From: Geomicrobium sediminis
GTDB taxonomy: Bacteria; Bacillota; Bacilli; Bacillales; Marinococcaceae
Direction: 5' to 3'
Assembly (NCBI RefSeq): GCF_016908595.1
Contig: NZ_JAFBEC010000005.1
Location: forward strand, 124,001 to 188,000
DNA length: 64,000 nucleotides
Part shown: positions 15,764-24,016 of the stretch, one piece after another
How positions within the stretch are numbered: the first letter of the stretch is position 1
Layout: every line of letters begins with the position of its first letter
Translations under genes and position numbers: made by a program
Notes under the pieces: model-generated
Database searches by the model: none
Told to the model about the DNA's origin: nothing
The model's input: only the letters and a program-made list of their open reading frames with translations

Positions 15764-17114
15764 AGAAGAATAAGAAATGTGCCATGAAGGCGATAATCGG
15801 TAGTGTAATTAATGTACGAATAATAAATACCAACACCAAATCTAACAAGTTAAGCGGTAAGTTAGAGCGTAAAATAAGTACACCCACTTCAGACATGTAA
15901 ACCAACTGTGTCATCGATAAACAAGCGATGACGAATCTCGTCAGTTCACTATCAATGCCTGAACCGACAATAGCTGGTAAGAACATATCAGCAAACCCAA
16001 CTACTACTGCAACAGCTGCGTCAGAGGCTTCTGGAATTTGTAGCAATTGCAACAATGGTACGAACGGATACGAAATGATATAGAAAATTTGCGTGTATTC
16101 CGCAATGATTAACGCAAGTGTCCCTAAACTCATAACGAGTGGTAGTAGTCCGAACCAAATGTCTAATACATTTTTCGTTCCTTGCTTAAGCATCACACCT
16201 GCACTAGGTGTATCGGATGCTTTCGTTACTGCTTTATGATACCCCCATTTAAAGACTGAAGTGTTTTCAGGGACAGGATCTTCTGTTGTGATCTGTTCTG
16301 CACGTTCATAATACTTGTCTTTCTTCCATGAAAGAGGAGGAATTCTAGGTGTGATCACTGCTGCTATAAATCCTGCAACACAAACCGTAATATAAAACTG
16401 TATGAACATGTGACTAATATCCAAAAACTGCACAATTAGAATACTAAACGCAATTGAAGCAATGTTAAAGTTTGTCGCAATGACCGCAGCTTCACGTCCA
16501 GTATAAAATCCCCGTTCATATTGTTGCATCGTAACGAGAACTCCTACCGTACCACTACCAAGCCATGAAACGATCATGTCGACCGATGACCGACCAGGAG
16601 CGGTAAATAACGGACGCACAATTCTACGTAACAACGTACCGAAAAATTCCATTAAACCGTATTCCGTTAGAATCGGTAAGAACAGACCAGCAAACAAAAA
16701 CCACGTAAACAATACTGGAACGAGAGATCCAAGAACTTCTCCTCCTGTGGCACTATCCCAAATCCAACTTGGTCCAATTTGAAAAATAACGATAATCGCA
16801 AAGATTGCACCGAGAATTCTCCATACTAACCATACATTACTTACATAAAACAAATCTCGAATAAACCCATTATTCATCAAGCCTGTCGGTTGGACCTTTG
16901 AGACGATGATTGAACCGACTGCAGAGATAACGAGTAAAATTGTTACAATCATCGGGATGCTTCCACCCATTAACCCTTGTACGTACGAGGCCATAATTCC
17001 AACACCGATCGTAACTTCATCACCAACTGGGATTGGAATTAAGAACATACCGATTCCTAAAATAGCAAAAATGATAAAACGCCAATGGCTCGCTTCTTTT
17101 ACTTGCGTATTCAT
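15762..17114 (-). CDS. YjiH family (nucleoside-recognition/Gate domain) membrane transporter
   Basis: A 450-residue integral membrane protein with about 10-11 hydrophobic segments and two Gate-type blocks (near residues 130-240 and 315-440, including VGFADMFLPAIVGSGIDSEL, TRFVIACLSMTQLVYMSEVG). The same signature pattern recurs in the second copy at 33970-35334. The family transports or gates unidentified small organic solutes. It has its own sigma-54 promoter 40 bases upstream and lies next to the sigma-54 activator and a divergent ureohydrolase, so its substrate is probably a guanidino compound or its product. Confidence 0.82.
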   Translation of the reverse strand: MNTQVKEASHWRFIIFAILGIGMFLIPIPVGDEVTIGVGIMASYVQGLMGGSIPMIVTILLVISAVGSIIVSKVQPTGLMNNGFIRDLFYVSNVWLVWRILGAIFAIIVIFQIGPSWIWDSATGGEVLGSLVPVLFTWFLFAGLFLPILTEYGLMEFFGTLLRRIVRPLFTAPGRSSVDMIVSWLGSGTVGVLVTMQQYERGFYTGREAAVIATNFNIASIAFSILIVQFLDISHMFIQFYITVCVAGFIAAVITPRIPPLSWKKDKYYERAEQITTEDPVPENTSVFKWGYHKAVTKASDTPSAGVMLKQGTKNVLDIWFGLLPLVMSLGTLALIIAEYTQIFYIISYPFVPLLQLLQIPEASDAAVAVVVGFADMFLPAIVGSGIDSELTRFVIACLSMTQLVYMSEVGVLILRSNLPLNLLDLVLVFIIRTLITLPIIAFMAHFLFF

Positions 17115-17155
17115 ATGTCCTCCAAGATGTGTAATTTTTCTATGTCATACTAAAA

Positions 17156-17171
17156 CGCAAGAAACGTGCCA
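17156..17171 (-). promoter_or_regulatory. Sigma-54 promoter of the YjiH gene
   Basis: TGGCACGTTTCTTGCG on the minus strand matches TGGCAC-N5-TTGCA with GG-N10-GC spacing. The predicted start is near 17145. Confidence 0.9.
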
Positions 17172-17199
17172 AATAATAAAACGATGAACGCTACAATTT

Positions 17200-17247
17200 G
17201 ATCCAAAAATAAATCAAATTAAGTTAATTTTGATTTATTTTTGGATC
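17200..17247. repeat. Perfect 19-bp inverted repeat, possible enhancer or 3'-end structure
   Basis: GATCCAAAAATAAATCAAA (17200-17218) and TTTGATTTATTTTTGGATC (17229-17247) are exact inverse copies around a 10-base centre. It straddles the activator stop codon and lies 30 bases upstream of the YjiH -24 element. A third imperfect copy (GTGATTTGTTTTTGAATC) follows at 17248-17265 within the activator's last codons. It lacks a T-tail, so enhancer function is more likely than termination. Confidence 0.75.
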
Positions 17248-18657
17248 GTGATTTGTTTTTGAATCGATTTTGTACTCTTTTAACTTTCGAACGACAGAAG
17301 GTTGGCTCAATCCAAGAAGCTTACTCATTTCGTACGTCGTATTGCACTCATCAAATGCAAGTTGTAACCAATGTTGTTCTACCTTTTTCAACTCTTCTTT
17401 TAATTGAAACCCTTCACTTAATAAAGGTTTACCTTCTGAAGCCGGTAGCGAGCGACGTTCTTTTGATTCAAAGATTCCTTTCAAATCTTCCACCGTTACT
17501 AGTTCTTCTGAGCTCGTTAACAATAAGCGTGATAAAAAGTTCTCGAGTTCTCGCACGTTCCCAGGCCAGTGATAATGGTAAAGACGTTCTAACACTTGAG
17601 GATGGAGCTTTCTCTTCAAATCATAACGCTCATTTATTTCTTCAACCTTTTTAAAGATTAACCCTGGAACGTCTTCACTACGTTCGCGTAATGATGGGAC
17701 GGTGATTGGAATTACATTAATGCGGTAATACAAATCTTCACGGAACAACCCTTTCTCGACGAGTTGTTCTAAGTTGCGGTTCGTTGCGGCTACAAGGCGG
17801 AAATCCACATGTTTCTCGACTCGTCCACCAATTGGCGTGACTTTCTTTTCTTGTAACACCTGCAGCAACTTTCCTTGCATTTGAAGAGGAATATCCCCAA
17901 TTTCATCAAGAAAAAGCGTTCCCTCGTCTGATAACTCAACAAGGCCGATCCTGCCTTGACGATCCGCGCCGGTAAATGCCCCTTTTTCATACCCGAACAA
18001 CTCAGCCTCGAACAGCGTATCAGGAATCGCGCTACAGTTAATCTCGATAAATGGCCCATCAAGTCGCTTGCTTTCTTTATGAAGCTCACGGGCAAACATA
18101 CTTTTTCCAACTCCAGATTCCCCGTAAAAGATGACAGAAGCGTCTGACGGGGCTGTACGACTAATCAATGTCTTAATGCGACTAATCGCCTTACTCTCAT
18201 GAACGATCGAATGAAATGTCTGCTCTCTCGTTCGCAACACATCCAGTTCATTTTGATAACGTTCGCTTTGCACTTGCAAGGACTCGTATTCCTTTTTCAT
18301 TTCTTGAATCTCAGTGAGGTCATGCGAAACGCTAATGACTCGAACGATTTCTTTTTTCTCATTGCGAACGGGAAAAGCGGTTGCCATAACCGTACGCCCG
18401 GTTACAGTTGCTTGCATTACTTGTTGTTGTTTCCCCGTTTGCATCACAAGCTTCGTAATTGAAGGTTTGAAGACTCCTTCAAGTTCCAACTGTTCGACGT
18501 TTCTTCCTATTAATGCGTTGTGAGTGACTCCGTAGATTTCCGCACAACTGGGGCTTGCTCGTAGCACATACCCTCTTCCATCTGTAATCACGATATTATC
18601 GGTTGAATGATTGAGCACCGCATCTAGTTCTAAATCTAAGTTGTTCGCCATTCGCAT
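17224..18657 (-). CDS. Sigma-54-dependent activator, RocR/PAS type
   Basis: A 477-residue enhancer-binding protein. An N-terminal PAS domain (residues 10-120, NIVITDGRGYVLRASPSCAE) is joined by a coiled coil (120-150) to an AAA+ domain with Walker A GESGVGKS, canonical GAFTGA in EKGAFTGADRQG, Walker B GTLFLDEIGD and [12 protein letters not shown]-terminal helix-turn-helix follows (CNTTYEMSKLLGLSQPSVVR). It should activate both flanking sigma-54 promoters, for the YjiH transporter and the divergent ureohydrolase. RocR controls arginine breakdown in B. subtilis in a similar way. The basic tail (IDSKTNHDPKINQN) is encoded within the inverted-repeat region. Confidence 0.9.
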   Translation of the reverse strand: MRMANNLDLELDAVLNHSTDNIVITDGRGYVLRASPSCAEIYGVTHNALIGRNVEQLELEGVFKPSITKLVMQTGKQQQVMQATVTGRTVMATAFPVRNEKKEIVRVISVSHDLTEIQEMKKEYESLQVQSERYQNELDVLRTREQTFHSIVHESKAISRIKTLISRTAPSDASVIFYGESGVGKSMFARELHKESKRLDGPFIEINCSAIPDTLFEAELFGYEKGAFTGADRQGRIGLVELSDEGTLFLDEIGDIPLQMQGKLLQVLQEKKVTPIGGRVEKHVDFRLVAATNRNLEQLVEKGLFREDLYYRINVIPITVPSLRERSEDVPGLIFKKVEEINERYDLKRKLHPQVLERLYHYHWPGNVRELENFLSRLLLTSSEELVTVEDLKGIFESKERRSLPASEGKPLLSEGFQLKEELKKVEQHWLQLAFDECNTTYEMSKLLGLSQPSVVRKLKEYKIDSKTNHDPKINQN

Positions 18658-18675
18658 TTCACCTCACTACGAAGT

Positions 18676-18691
18676 TGGTATAAATATTGCA
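18676..18691 (+). promoter_or_regulatory. Sigma-54 promoter of the ureohydrolase gene
   Basis: TGGTATAAATATTGCA matches the -24/-12 consensus with GG-N10-GC spacing. The predicted start is near 18702, 27 bases before the ATG. Confidence 0.85.
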
Positions 18692-18728
18692 TTTAAAGAG
18701 AGTTAGATTGTGATAAGGAGTGTTACAG

Positions 18729-19673
18729 ATGTATAAACCAAAAGATTCTTCAACATCCCCGCGCTTTAGTGGCGTAAGAACATTCATGCGTTTACCTAAT
18801 ATTAAAACGACCGAAGATATTGATTTCGCTGTACTCGGTGTTCCATTCGACACAGCTGTATCGAATCGAACAGGAGCCCGTTACGGCCCTGCACATATTC
18901 GCGATTTTAGCGTTTTGTTGCGACCATACAACGCGTCCCAAGATATTAACATCTTCGATCATTGTTCTGGCGTAGATTATGGTGACATTGATATTATCCC
19001 AGGTAACATTCACCGTACATACGAACGGATTCAAGAAGGGCTAAAACCTTTGCTCGATAAAGAAATTCGTCCGATTATTCTCGGTGGCGATCATTCAACA
19101 TCACTCGGTACGCTACGTGCATTTAAAGAAAAATACGGTCCTGTCGCACTCGTTCACTTTGATTCACATAGTGATACGTGGGACAACTACTTTGGCGAAA
19201 AATACATGCACGGTACCCCGTTCCGCCGAGCGGTTGAAGAAGGGTTGATTGACGTTGATCATTCCATTCAAGTCGGTTTGCGCGGTCCGCTTTACGGACC
19301 AGAAGATGTGACTGACCCTCGTGACCTCGGATTTGAAACGATTTTAATGGATGAAGTTCATGAACTTGGTGTTGAAAACGTATTAAAACGCATCCACAAG
19401 CGTGCTGCTGGTGCACCTGTTTTCGTTTCTTTTGATATCGATTTTGTTGATCCTGCGTATGCGCCAGGGACAGGAACACCCGAAGTTGGCGGCCCTACAA
19501 GCCATGAGGCACTTCAATACGTTCGTGGTTTGAAAGGCTTGAACATCTTAGGCTTTGACCTTGTAGAAGTGCTCCCTGCATACGACAACGGAGACGTTAC
19601 CGCAGCGCTTGCTTCAGCTGTAGCGTTCGAAATGATCTCTCTTGTTGCCTTAGAAAAAGCTGGACGTTTGTAA
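18729..19673 (+). CDS. Ureohydrolase, agmatinase/guanidinobutyrase type
   Basis: A 314-residue arginase-fold enzyme. Metal-ligand motifs are GGDHSTS, HFDSHSDTW and SFDIDFVDPA with GTGTPEVGG. The loop YFGEKYMHGTPFRRAVEEG (HGTPFRRA) resembles guanidinobutyrase and guanidinopropionase rather than biosynthetic agmatinase. The reaction is hydrolysis of a guanidino group to urea plus amine (for example 4-guanidinobutyrate to GABA). ATG 18729 is chosen because AAGGAG lies eight bases upstream; GTG 18720 is inside that site. Sigma-54 control and the neighbouring YjiH transporter indicate a catabolic role. Confidence 0.85.
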   Translation: MYKPKDSSTSPRFSGVRTFMRLPNIKTTEDIDFAVLGVPFDTAVSNRTGARYGPAHIRDFSVLLRPYNASQDINIFDHCSGVDYGDIDIIPGNIHRTYERIQEGLKPLLDKEIRPIILGGDHSTSLGTLRAFKEKYGPVALVHFDSHSDTWDNYFGEKYMHGTPFRRAVEEGLIDVDHSIQVGLRGPLYGPEDVTDPRDLGFETILMDEVHELGVENVLKRIHKRAAGAPVFVSFDIDFVDPAYAPGTGTPEVGGPTSHEALQYVRGLKGLNILGFDLVEVLPAYDNGDVTAALASAVAFEMISLVALEKAGRL

Positions 19674-19695
19674 ACGCATTATCTTTCATAATCCA

Positions 19696-19733
19696 AAGAA
19701 AAGCAATGGGAGCGGTCTCCCATTGCTTTTCTT
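19696..19733. terminator. Strong bidirectional terminator
   Basis: AAGAAAAGCAATGGGAG and its exact complement CTCCCATTGCTTTTCTT (17 bp) around CGGT, between convergent ureohydrolase and catalase genes. Confidence 0.93.
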
Positions 19734-21783
19734 AAACATTCCGATATACCCGACTGTAAAAGCGCATCTCAGCCATCGCTGTTACAAACTCATTAACAAA
19801 TGCACTTGCTTCTCGCTCGACAATCACACCGGGCTTACCGATAATGTTCATTTGCTCAATGATCACCGCGCCTTCTTCCGTTGCACCGATTGGTTTGAAA
19901 TGATTGTATGTGTCGCGCACAAAGTTTCTCGTTTTCCTCATGAAATAACGACTAGGATCACTTCCCCCAATGACGTACAACCCATCGTATAGAAGAGGTG
20001 ATCCTGTTAAAAATGTCTCATCAATGGAGTACTTAACGCCATCTGATCCTTCGACATCCCCAAGTCGCTCCCCGACAAAAACGAGTTCCAGTCCAGCTTC
20101 TTCTAACTCACTTAAAACGTATTTCGTTTCATCTCCGTCAAATCCATCAGCAATGAGCACACCCACTCTTAATGTGTTCGGATAGCGTGGCTGGTTCATT
20201 AAGCTTAAAGCAGCAGATGATTGTTGCACCGAAACTTGAGAAACATTCGGTCGCTTCACCCCTACTTCTTTCGCCACAAGTGCGGCAAGCTCATGGTCGA
20301 TTTTACCGAGCATATTCACGACACGTTGGCGAACTTCAACCGTTTCGACTTTTCCAAGCTCAAATGAAAAAGCTTGAATGATATGATCTTTCTCAACAGG
20401 ACTCATACTGTTCCAGAAAAGCCGTGCTTGAGAATAGTGATCTTCAAAACTAGGAGCCGTCTTTCGAACTTTAATACCTTCAACGGTTGATGGATACGTA
20501 CTAAAGCCACCTTCTCGTGGTGGCACTTCTTTCGGTGTATTACCCGCCAAATAATTTTTATGGTAGGCGACTTGACCTTTATTAATCGTAATACGGCCTT
20601 GACCGTCTCGTTGATTGTTATGAATCGGACAGACAGGGCGGTTGATCGGAAGTTCTTGATAATTTGTACCGACGCGATACAACTGAGTATCAGAATATGA
20701 AAAGATTCTGCCATGAAGTAACGGGTCATTTGAGAAATCGATGCCCGGCACGATCTGCCCTGGATGCAGTGCACTTTGTTCCGTTTCAGCAAATACGTTA
20801 TTAACATTGCGATTCAACGTCATTTTACCGACGATTTGAACAGGAATTTCTTCTTCTGGCCATAATTTCGTCGCATCTAAAATATCGAAATCAAACATGA
20901 ACTCATCATCTTCGGATATAATTTGCAAACCGAGCTCATATTCAACGAAGTTACCCATTTCAATATTGTTGTACAAATCCCGTCGATGAAAGTCCGGGTC
21001 TGCGCCTCCGAGTTTTTGCGCTTCATCCCAAATGAACGAATGGGCGCCAAGCACTGGTTTCCAATGAAACTTCACAAAATGCGAAGTCCCTTCACGGTTG
21101 ACGAGTCGAAACGTATGAACGCCAAACCCTTCCATCATCCGAAAGCTTCGTGGGATTGTCCTGTCAGACATAATCCACATCATCATATGAGCCGATTCAG
21201 TATTGCTACCTATAAAATCCCAAAACGTATCATGAGCGGTTTGACCTTGAGGAAATTCAGTGTGTGGCTCAGGCTTTACAGCATGGATCAAGTCTGGGAA
21301 CTTGATGCTATCTTGTATAAAGAAAACAGGTATATTGTTGCCTACAAGGTCAAAATTCCCTTCATCTGTATAGAACTTCGTCGCAAATCCTCGTACGTCT
21401 CGATTCGTTTCATTTGCCCCTCTTGATCCTGCGACTTGCGAAAATCGAACAAACACCGGTGTAATTTTGTTTGGATCTTGTAAAAACGACGCTTTCGTTA
21501 AATGAGCTAACGATTTATACACTTGGAATTCTCCGTGCGCTCCGTAACCTCTTGCATGCACGACTCGTTCTGGGATCCGTTCCCGATCAAAGTGAGCGAG
21601 TTTCTCTTGAAACAAAAAGTCTTCGTGTAAAGTCGGTCCACGTAGACCTGCTTTTAATGTATTTTCGTCGTTAGAAATCTTCGTTCCTTCATTTGAAGAC
21701 ATTTCCTTTCCTTTATTATCTTGTGTAAATTTATCTAACTGATGGTCTTTGTCATTCCAATAACGGTCTTGATCTTTCGCCAA
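19732..21783 (-). CDS. katE: Large-subunit heme catalase with C-terminal DJ-1-like domain (KatE/HPII class)
   Basis: A 683-residue clade-2 catalase. The distal His is in ERVVHARGYGAHG, the Asn in DLVGNNIPVFFIQD, and the proximal heme Tyr in IFSYSDTQLYRVG. Residues about 535-683 form the flavodoxin/DJ-1-like domain of large catalases (LRVGVLIADGFDGDE, DGLYVIGGSDPSR). It decomposes hydrogen peroxide. TTG 21783 is preferred because GGAGG is eight bases upstream; the longer frame's GTG overlaps that site. In B. subtilis katE belongs to the general stress regulon; a sigma-B promoter was not found in the 50 bases before the gene. Confidence 0.93.
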   Translation of the reverse strand: MAKDQDRYWNDKDHQLDKFTQDNKGKEMSSNEGTKISNDENTLKAGLRGPTLHEDFLFQEKLAHFDRERIPERVVHARGYGAHGEFQVYKSLAHLTKASFLQDPNKITPVFVRFSQVAGSRGANETNRDVRGFATKFYTDEGNFDLVGNNIPVFFIQDSIKFPDLIHAVKPEPHTEFPQGQTAHDTFWDFIGSNTESAHMMMWIMSDRTIPRSFRMMEGFGVHTFRLVNREGTSHFVKFHWKPVLGAHSFIWDEAQKLGGADPDFHRRDLYNNIEMGNFVEYELGLQIISEDDEFMFDFDILDATKLWPEEEIPVQIVGKMTLNRNVNNVFAETEQSALHPGQIVPGIDFSNDPLLHGRIFSYSDTQLYRVGTNYQELPINRPVCPIHNNQRDGQGRITINKGQVAYHKNYLAGNTPKEVPPREGGFSTYPSTVEGIKVRKTAPSFEDHYSQARLFWNSMSPVEKDHIIQAFSFELGKVETVEVRQRVVNMLGKIDHELAALVAKEVGVKRPNVSQVSVQQSSAALSLMNQPRYPNTLRVGVLIADGFDGDETKYVLSELEEAGLELVFVGERLGDVEGSDGVKYSIDETFLTGSPLLYDGLYVIGGSDPSRYFMRKTRNFVRDTYNHFKPIGATEEGAVIIEQMNIIGKPGVIVEREASAFVNEFVTAMAEMRFYSRVYRNV

Positions 21784-21836
21784 CGTACACACCTCCCTCC
21801 TATATCTATATTAGAAGGGAATTCTCATATGCACGC

Positions 21837-22349
21837 TTACTCATACATTTCAGCTTCAACATCCCAAACGTTTTGTTGTTTTCGTAACATCACAATTTGT
21901 CCGATATGATAACCCGTATGAATGACCATATTCGCGACCATCATCGCCCACGTTTCATCTGTATATTCACTAATCTGTTGTTCCCATTCCCATTCTTCTG
22001 TTTCTTGAATGACTTGCATCCAATCGTCCATAATTGTCGTGATTGTCGCAACCGTGACTTCCCAATCCATCTCTGTCCCAGAAACAAATGTATCTTCATT
22101 CCGTTCTTCAATCGGTGGTACAGGTTCACCTTGAAAACGGTCCAGACATCGACCATTGTAGGTAATTAAGTGATTCACAATCTCATGGATGCTATGAAGA
22201 TCAACACGCTCTTTCCAATTTGCTTGTGCCTCGTTCACCCCAGCTAATGCTTGTTGCAAACACGCAAACCAATGGTTCTCATCATGACATGCCGACAATT
22301 GTCTGAGAAAAACCTGCTGTGCTCCCATGCGCCACTGTACCCCTTCCAT
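21837..22349 (-). CDS. DinB family protein
   Basis: A 170-residue four-helix-bundle protein with the DinB metal-ligand pattern: His in SIHEIVNHLITYNGR and the HTGYHIGQIVMLRK motif at residues about 140-155. Members bind a divalent metal and include thiol-dependent transferases of the bacillithiol system, though most are uncharacterised. The start may be ATG 22349 or the in-frame ATG at MGAQQVF. It precedes the catalase gene on the same strand by about 50 bases. Confidence 0.8.
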   Translation of the reverse strand: MEGVQWRMGAQQVFLRQLSACHDENHWFACLQQALAGVNEAQANWKERVDLHSIHEIVNHLITYNGRCLDRFQGEPVPPIEERNEDTFVSGTEMDWEVTVATITTIMDDWMQVIQETEEWEWEQQISEYTDETWAMMVANMVIHTGYHIGQIVMLRKQQNVWDVEAEMYE

Positions 22350-22465
22350 ATCGCTTTAAAGAATACCTATTCCACATCGATTACAATTTTCCTGCTACAT
22401 TTCCATGAACCGACTCAACGACCATGACATACAATAGACTATTACCTAGTTAGAAAGGGAGTGCA

Positions 22466-22684
22466 ATGATGCCTCGTGAAAGTTATCATCTATGGCGAAA
22501 CAGTCGTAGCAACACACGTCAACGTCACGGAAAAAAGCGTCACGGATATCGAGTAGAAATCAACAACAATTTAATTAACGGTCCCGGAGTTGTTGGTGGA
22601 GGTCAAACCCCTACAGTTCCTACTACCCCAACACCGCCGACAGTTCCTACATTTCCAACAGCACCTACAACAACGAATGGATAA
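22466..22684 (+). CDS. Small basic protein with Pro/Thr-rich tail
   Basis: A 72-residue protein. The N-terminal half is very basic (RNSRSNTRQRHGKKRHGYRV), followed by Asn-rich and Gly-rich links (NNNLINGPGVVGGG), then a low-complexity tail of TPT/PTV/PTFPTAPTTT repeats. GAAAGGGAG precedes ATG 22466. The composition resembles spore-coat or exosporium-associated small proteins, but no family is recognised. A strong hairpin follows immediately. Confidence 0.6.
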   Translation: MMPRESYHLWRNSRSNTRQRHGKKRHGYRVEINNNLINGPGVVGGGQTPTVPTTPTPPTVPTFPTAPTTTNG

Positions 22685-22721
22685 CAAAAACCCACGGGCA
22701 AATTGTCCGTGGGTTTTTGTT
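22683..22721. terminator. Bidirectional terminator
   Basis: AACAAAAACCCACGG pairs exactly with CCGTGGGTTTTTGTT (15 bp) between convergent genes. Confidence 0.92.
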
Positions 22722-23697
22722 ATGAGCTCATCGATTCTCCACCATCAACGTGTAGCACTTGACCTGTTACGTGTCTTGAGTCATCCGAAGCTAAATACAC
22801 ATACGTTGGCGCTAATTCAAAAGGCTGTGCCATTCGATCAAAAAGATTTAAACCGTGCAACGCATTTTCATCTGAAGAAAAACTTGCAGGAATGAGTGGC
22901 GTCCAAATCTTGCCTGGCGCAACTGCATTAACACGAATCTTTTTCGGGGCAACATTTCGAGCTAACGCCCGTGTAAAACCGACAATCGCGCCTTTCGTTG
23001 CGGTATAATCCATCAGTCTTGCTTCACCGACATACGTAACGACCGATGCTGTATTAATAATTGCATCTCCTGCTTGTAAATGAGGTACTGCCTCCCGAGT
23101 CGTATAAAAATGAGAGTATATATTAATCTTGAACGTCTCATCAAATTGTTCGTCACTAATATCCATGATTTCATTTTGATGAAATTGAATGCCAACGTTA
23201 TTGACGAGTATGTTTAATCTACCAAAGGTTTGGATCGTTTCTTGTACAATTCTTTTACACTGTTCTTTATCACTAAGATCGCCCGGCAACAAAAGGCATT
23301 GTTGCCCTAATTGTTCTATTCGGTGCTTCGTACGATTGGCATCATCATGTTCATCTAAATAAGAGATCGCAACATCTGCGCCTTCTTTTGCATAGCTAAT
23401 CGCCGTTGCAGCTCCAATCCCACTATCTCCACCGGTAATGAGCGCAACCCTACCTCGTAGTTTTCCACTACCTTTATCATTTGGATTCTCCACAATGGGT
23501 CTTGGCACCATCACATCTTCAATACCAGGTTGGCGTAATTGTCGTTGCTCAGGTTGAGCTAAAGGAATTTCTTCATAGCGCTTAATTGTACCAAGGTTCG
23601 GATACTGGGGATATGGATCAATAACTAAATTTTCTTCGTACCAGCGTTGATACTCACGGATTTCTTCCATTTGCTCCTGAGATAATTTATCACTCAC
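22720..23697 (-). CDS. SDR family oxidoreductase (general-stress type)
   Basis: A 325-residue short-chain dehydrogenase with an N-terminal extension of about 75 residues (including [19 protein letters not shown]) typical of the B. subtilis YdaD/YhdF/GsiB-era stress SDR group. The cofactor loop is [20 protein letters not shown]; the catalytic Ser/Tyr/Lys are in [20 protein letters not shown] followed by KGA; the C-terminus is [12 protein letters not shown]. It reduces an unknown carbonyl compound with NAD(P)H. It is monocistronic, with a shared terminator. Confidence 0.88.
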   Translation of the reverse strand: MSDKLSQEQMEEIREYQRWYEENLVIDPYPQYPNLGTIKRYEEIPLAQPEQRQLRQPGIEDVMVPRPIVENPNDKGSGKLRGRVALITGGDSGIGAATAISYAKEGADVAISYLDEHDDANRTKHRIEQLGQQCLLLPGDLSDKEQCKRIVQETIQTFGRLNILVNNVGIQFHQNEIMDISDEQFDETFKINIYSHFYTTREAVPHLQAGDAIINTASVVTYVGEARLMDYTATKGAIVGFTRALARNVAPKKIRVNAVAPGKIWTPLIPASFSSDENALHGLNLFDRMAQPFELAPTYVYLASDDSRHVTGQVLHVDGGESMSS

Positions 23698-23805
23698 AAA
23701 CGACCAACTCCTTCTTCAACAGCTTATGCTGGGCAGATGCGGATGTGAAAGAAGTCAAGCTCAAGTTACGTGTTAAAGCGTAACGTACGATATGGAGGTG
23801 TTTCG

Positions 23806-23970
23806 ATGAATTCCATTGAATTTTTCCCAGAAGTTACTCGCCTTTTTGAAACGAGCCCTGAGCCGCTCGTGATGAACTATACGGACCATGAGTTCCTAGT
23901 ACCTTCGAGCTCTTTTCGTCCACCTTACTACACAGAAGCACGATACGAACCTTACTATTCAGATGTATAG
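23806..23970 (+). CDS. Small hypothetical protein, Pro/Tyr-rich
   Basis: A 54-residue ORF whose ATG 23806 follows GGAGGTG at ideal spacing. The product is soluble with an aromatic C-terminus (SSSFRPPYYTEARYEPYYSD). No family is recognised. The frame upstream of the ATG is open but lacks a start site. It is followed by a hairpin shared with the convergent acyl-CoA dehydrogenase-like gene, supporting transcription of this strand. Confidence 0.6.
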   Translation: MNSIEFFPEVTRLFETSPEPLVMNYTDHEFLVPSSSFRPPYYTEARYEPYYSDV

Positions 23971-23979
23971 GAGATTCAA

Positions 23980-24014
23980 AAAAGACAAGTCGCCAAACAG
24001 GCAACTTGTCTTTT
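23980..24014. terminator. Bidirectional terminator
   Basis: AAAAGACAAGT-C-GCC pairs with GGC-A-ACTTGTCTTTT around AAACA, between convergent genes. Confidence 0.88.
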
Positions 24015-24016
24015 AC

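Noticed and set aside
19123-19479. 118-codon minus-strand ORF inside the ureohydrolase gene
   Set aside because: Antisense shadow with unlikely composition; the plus-strand frame has all ureohydrolase motifs.
21784-21836. Sigma-B or PerR site in front of the catalase gene
   Set aside because: No GTTT...GGGTAT pair or PerR box is visible in the short gap.
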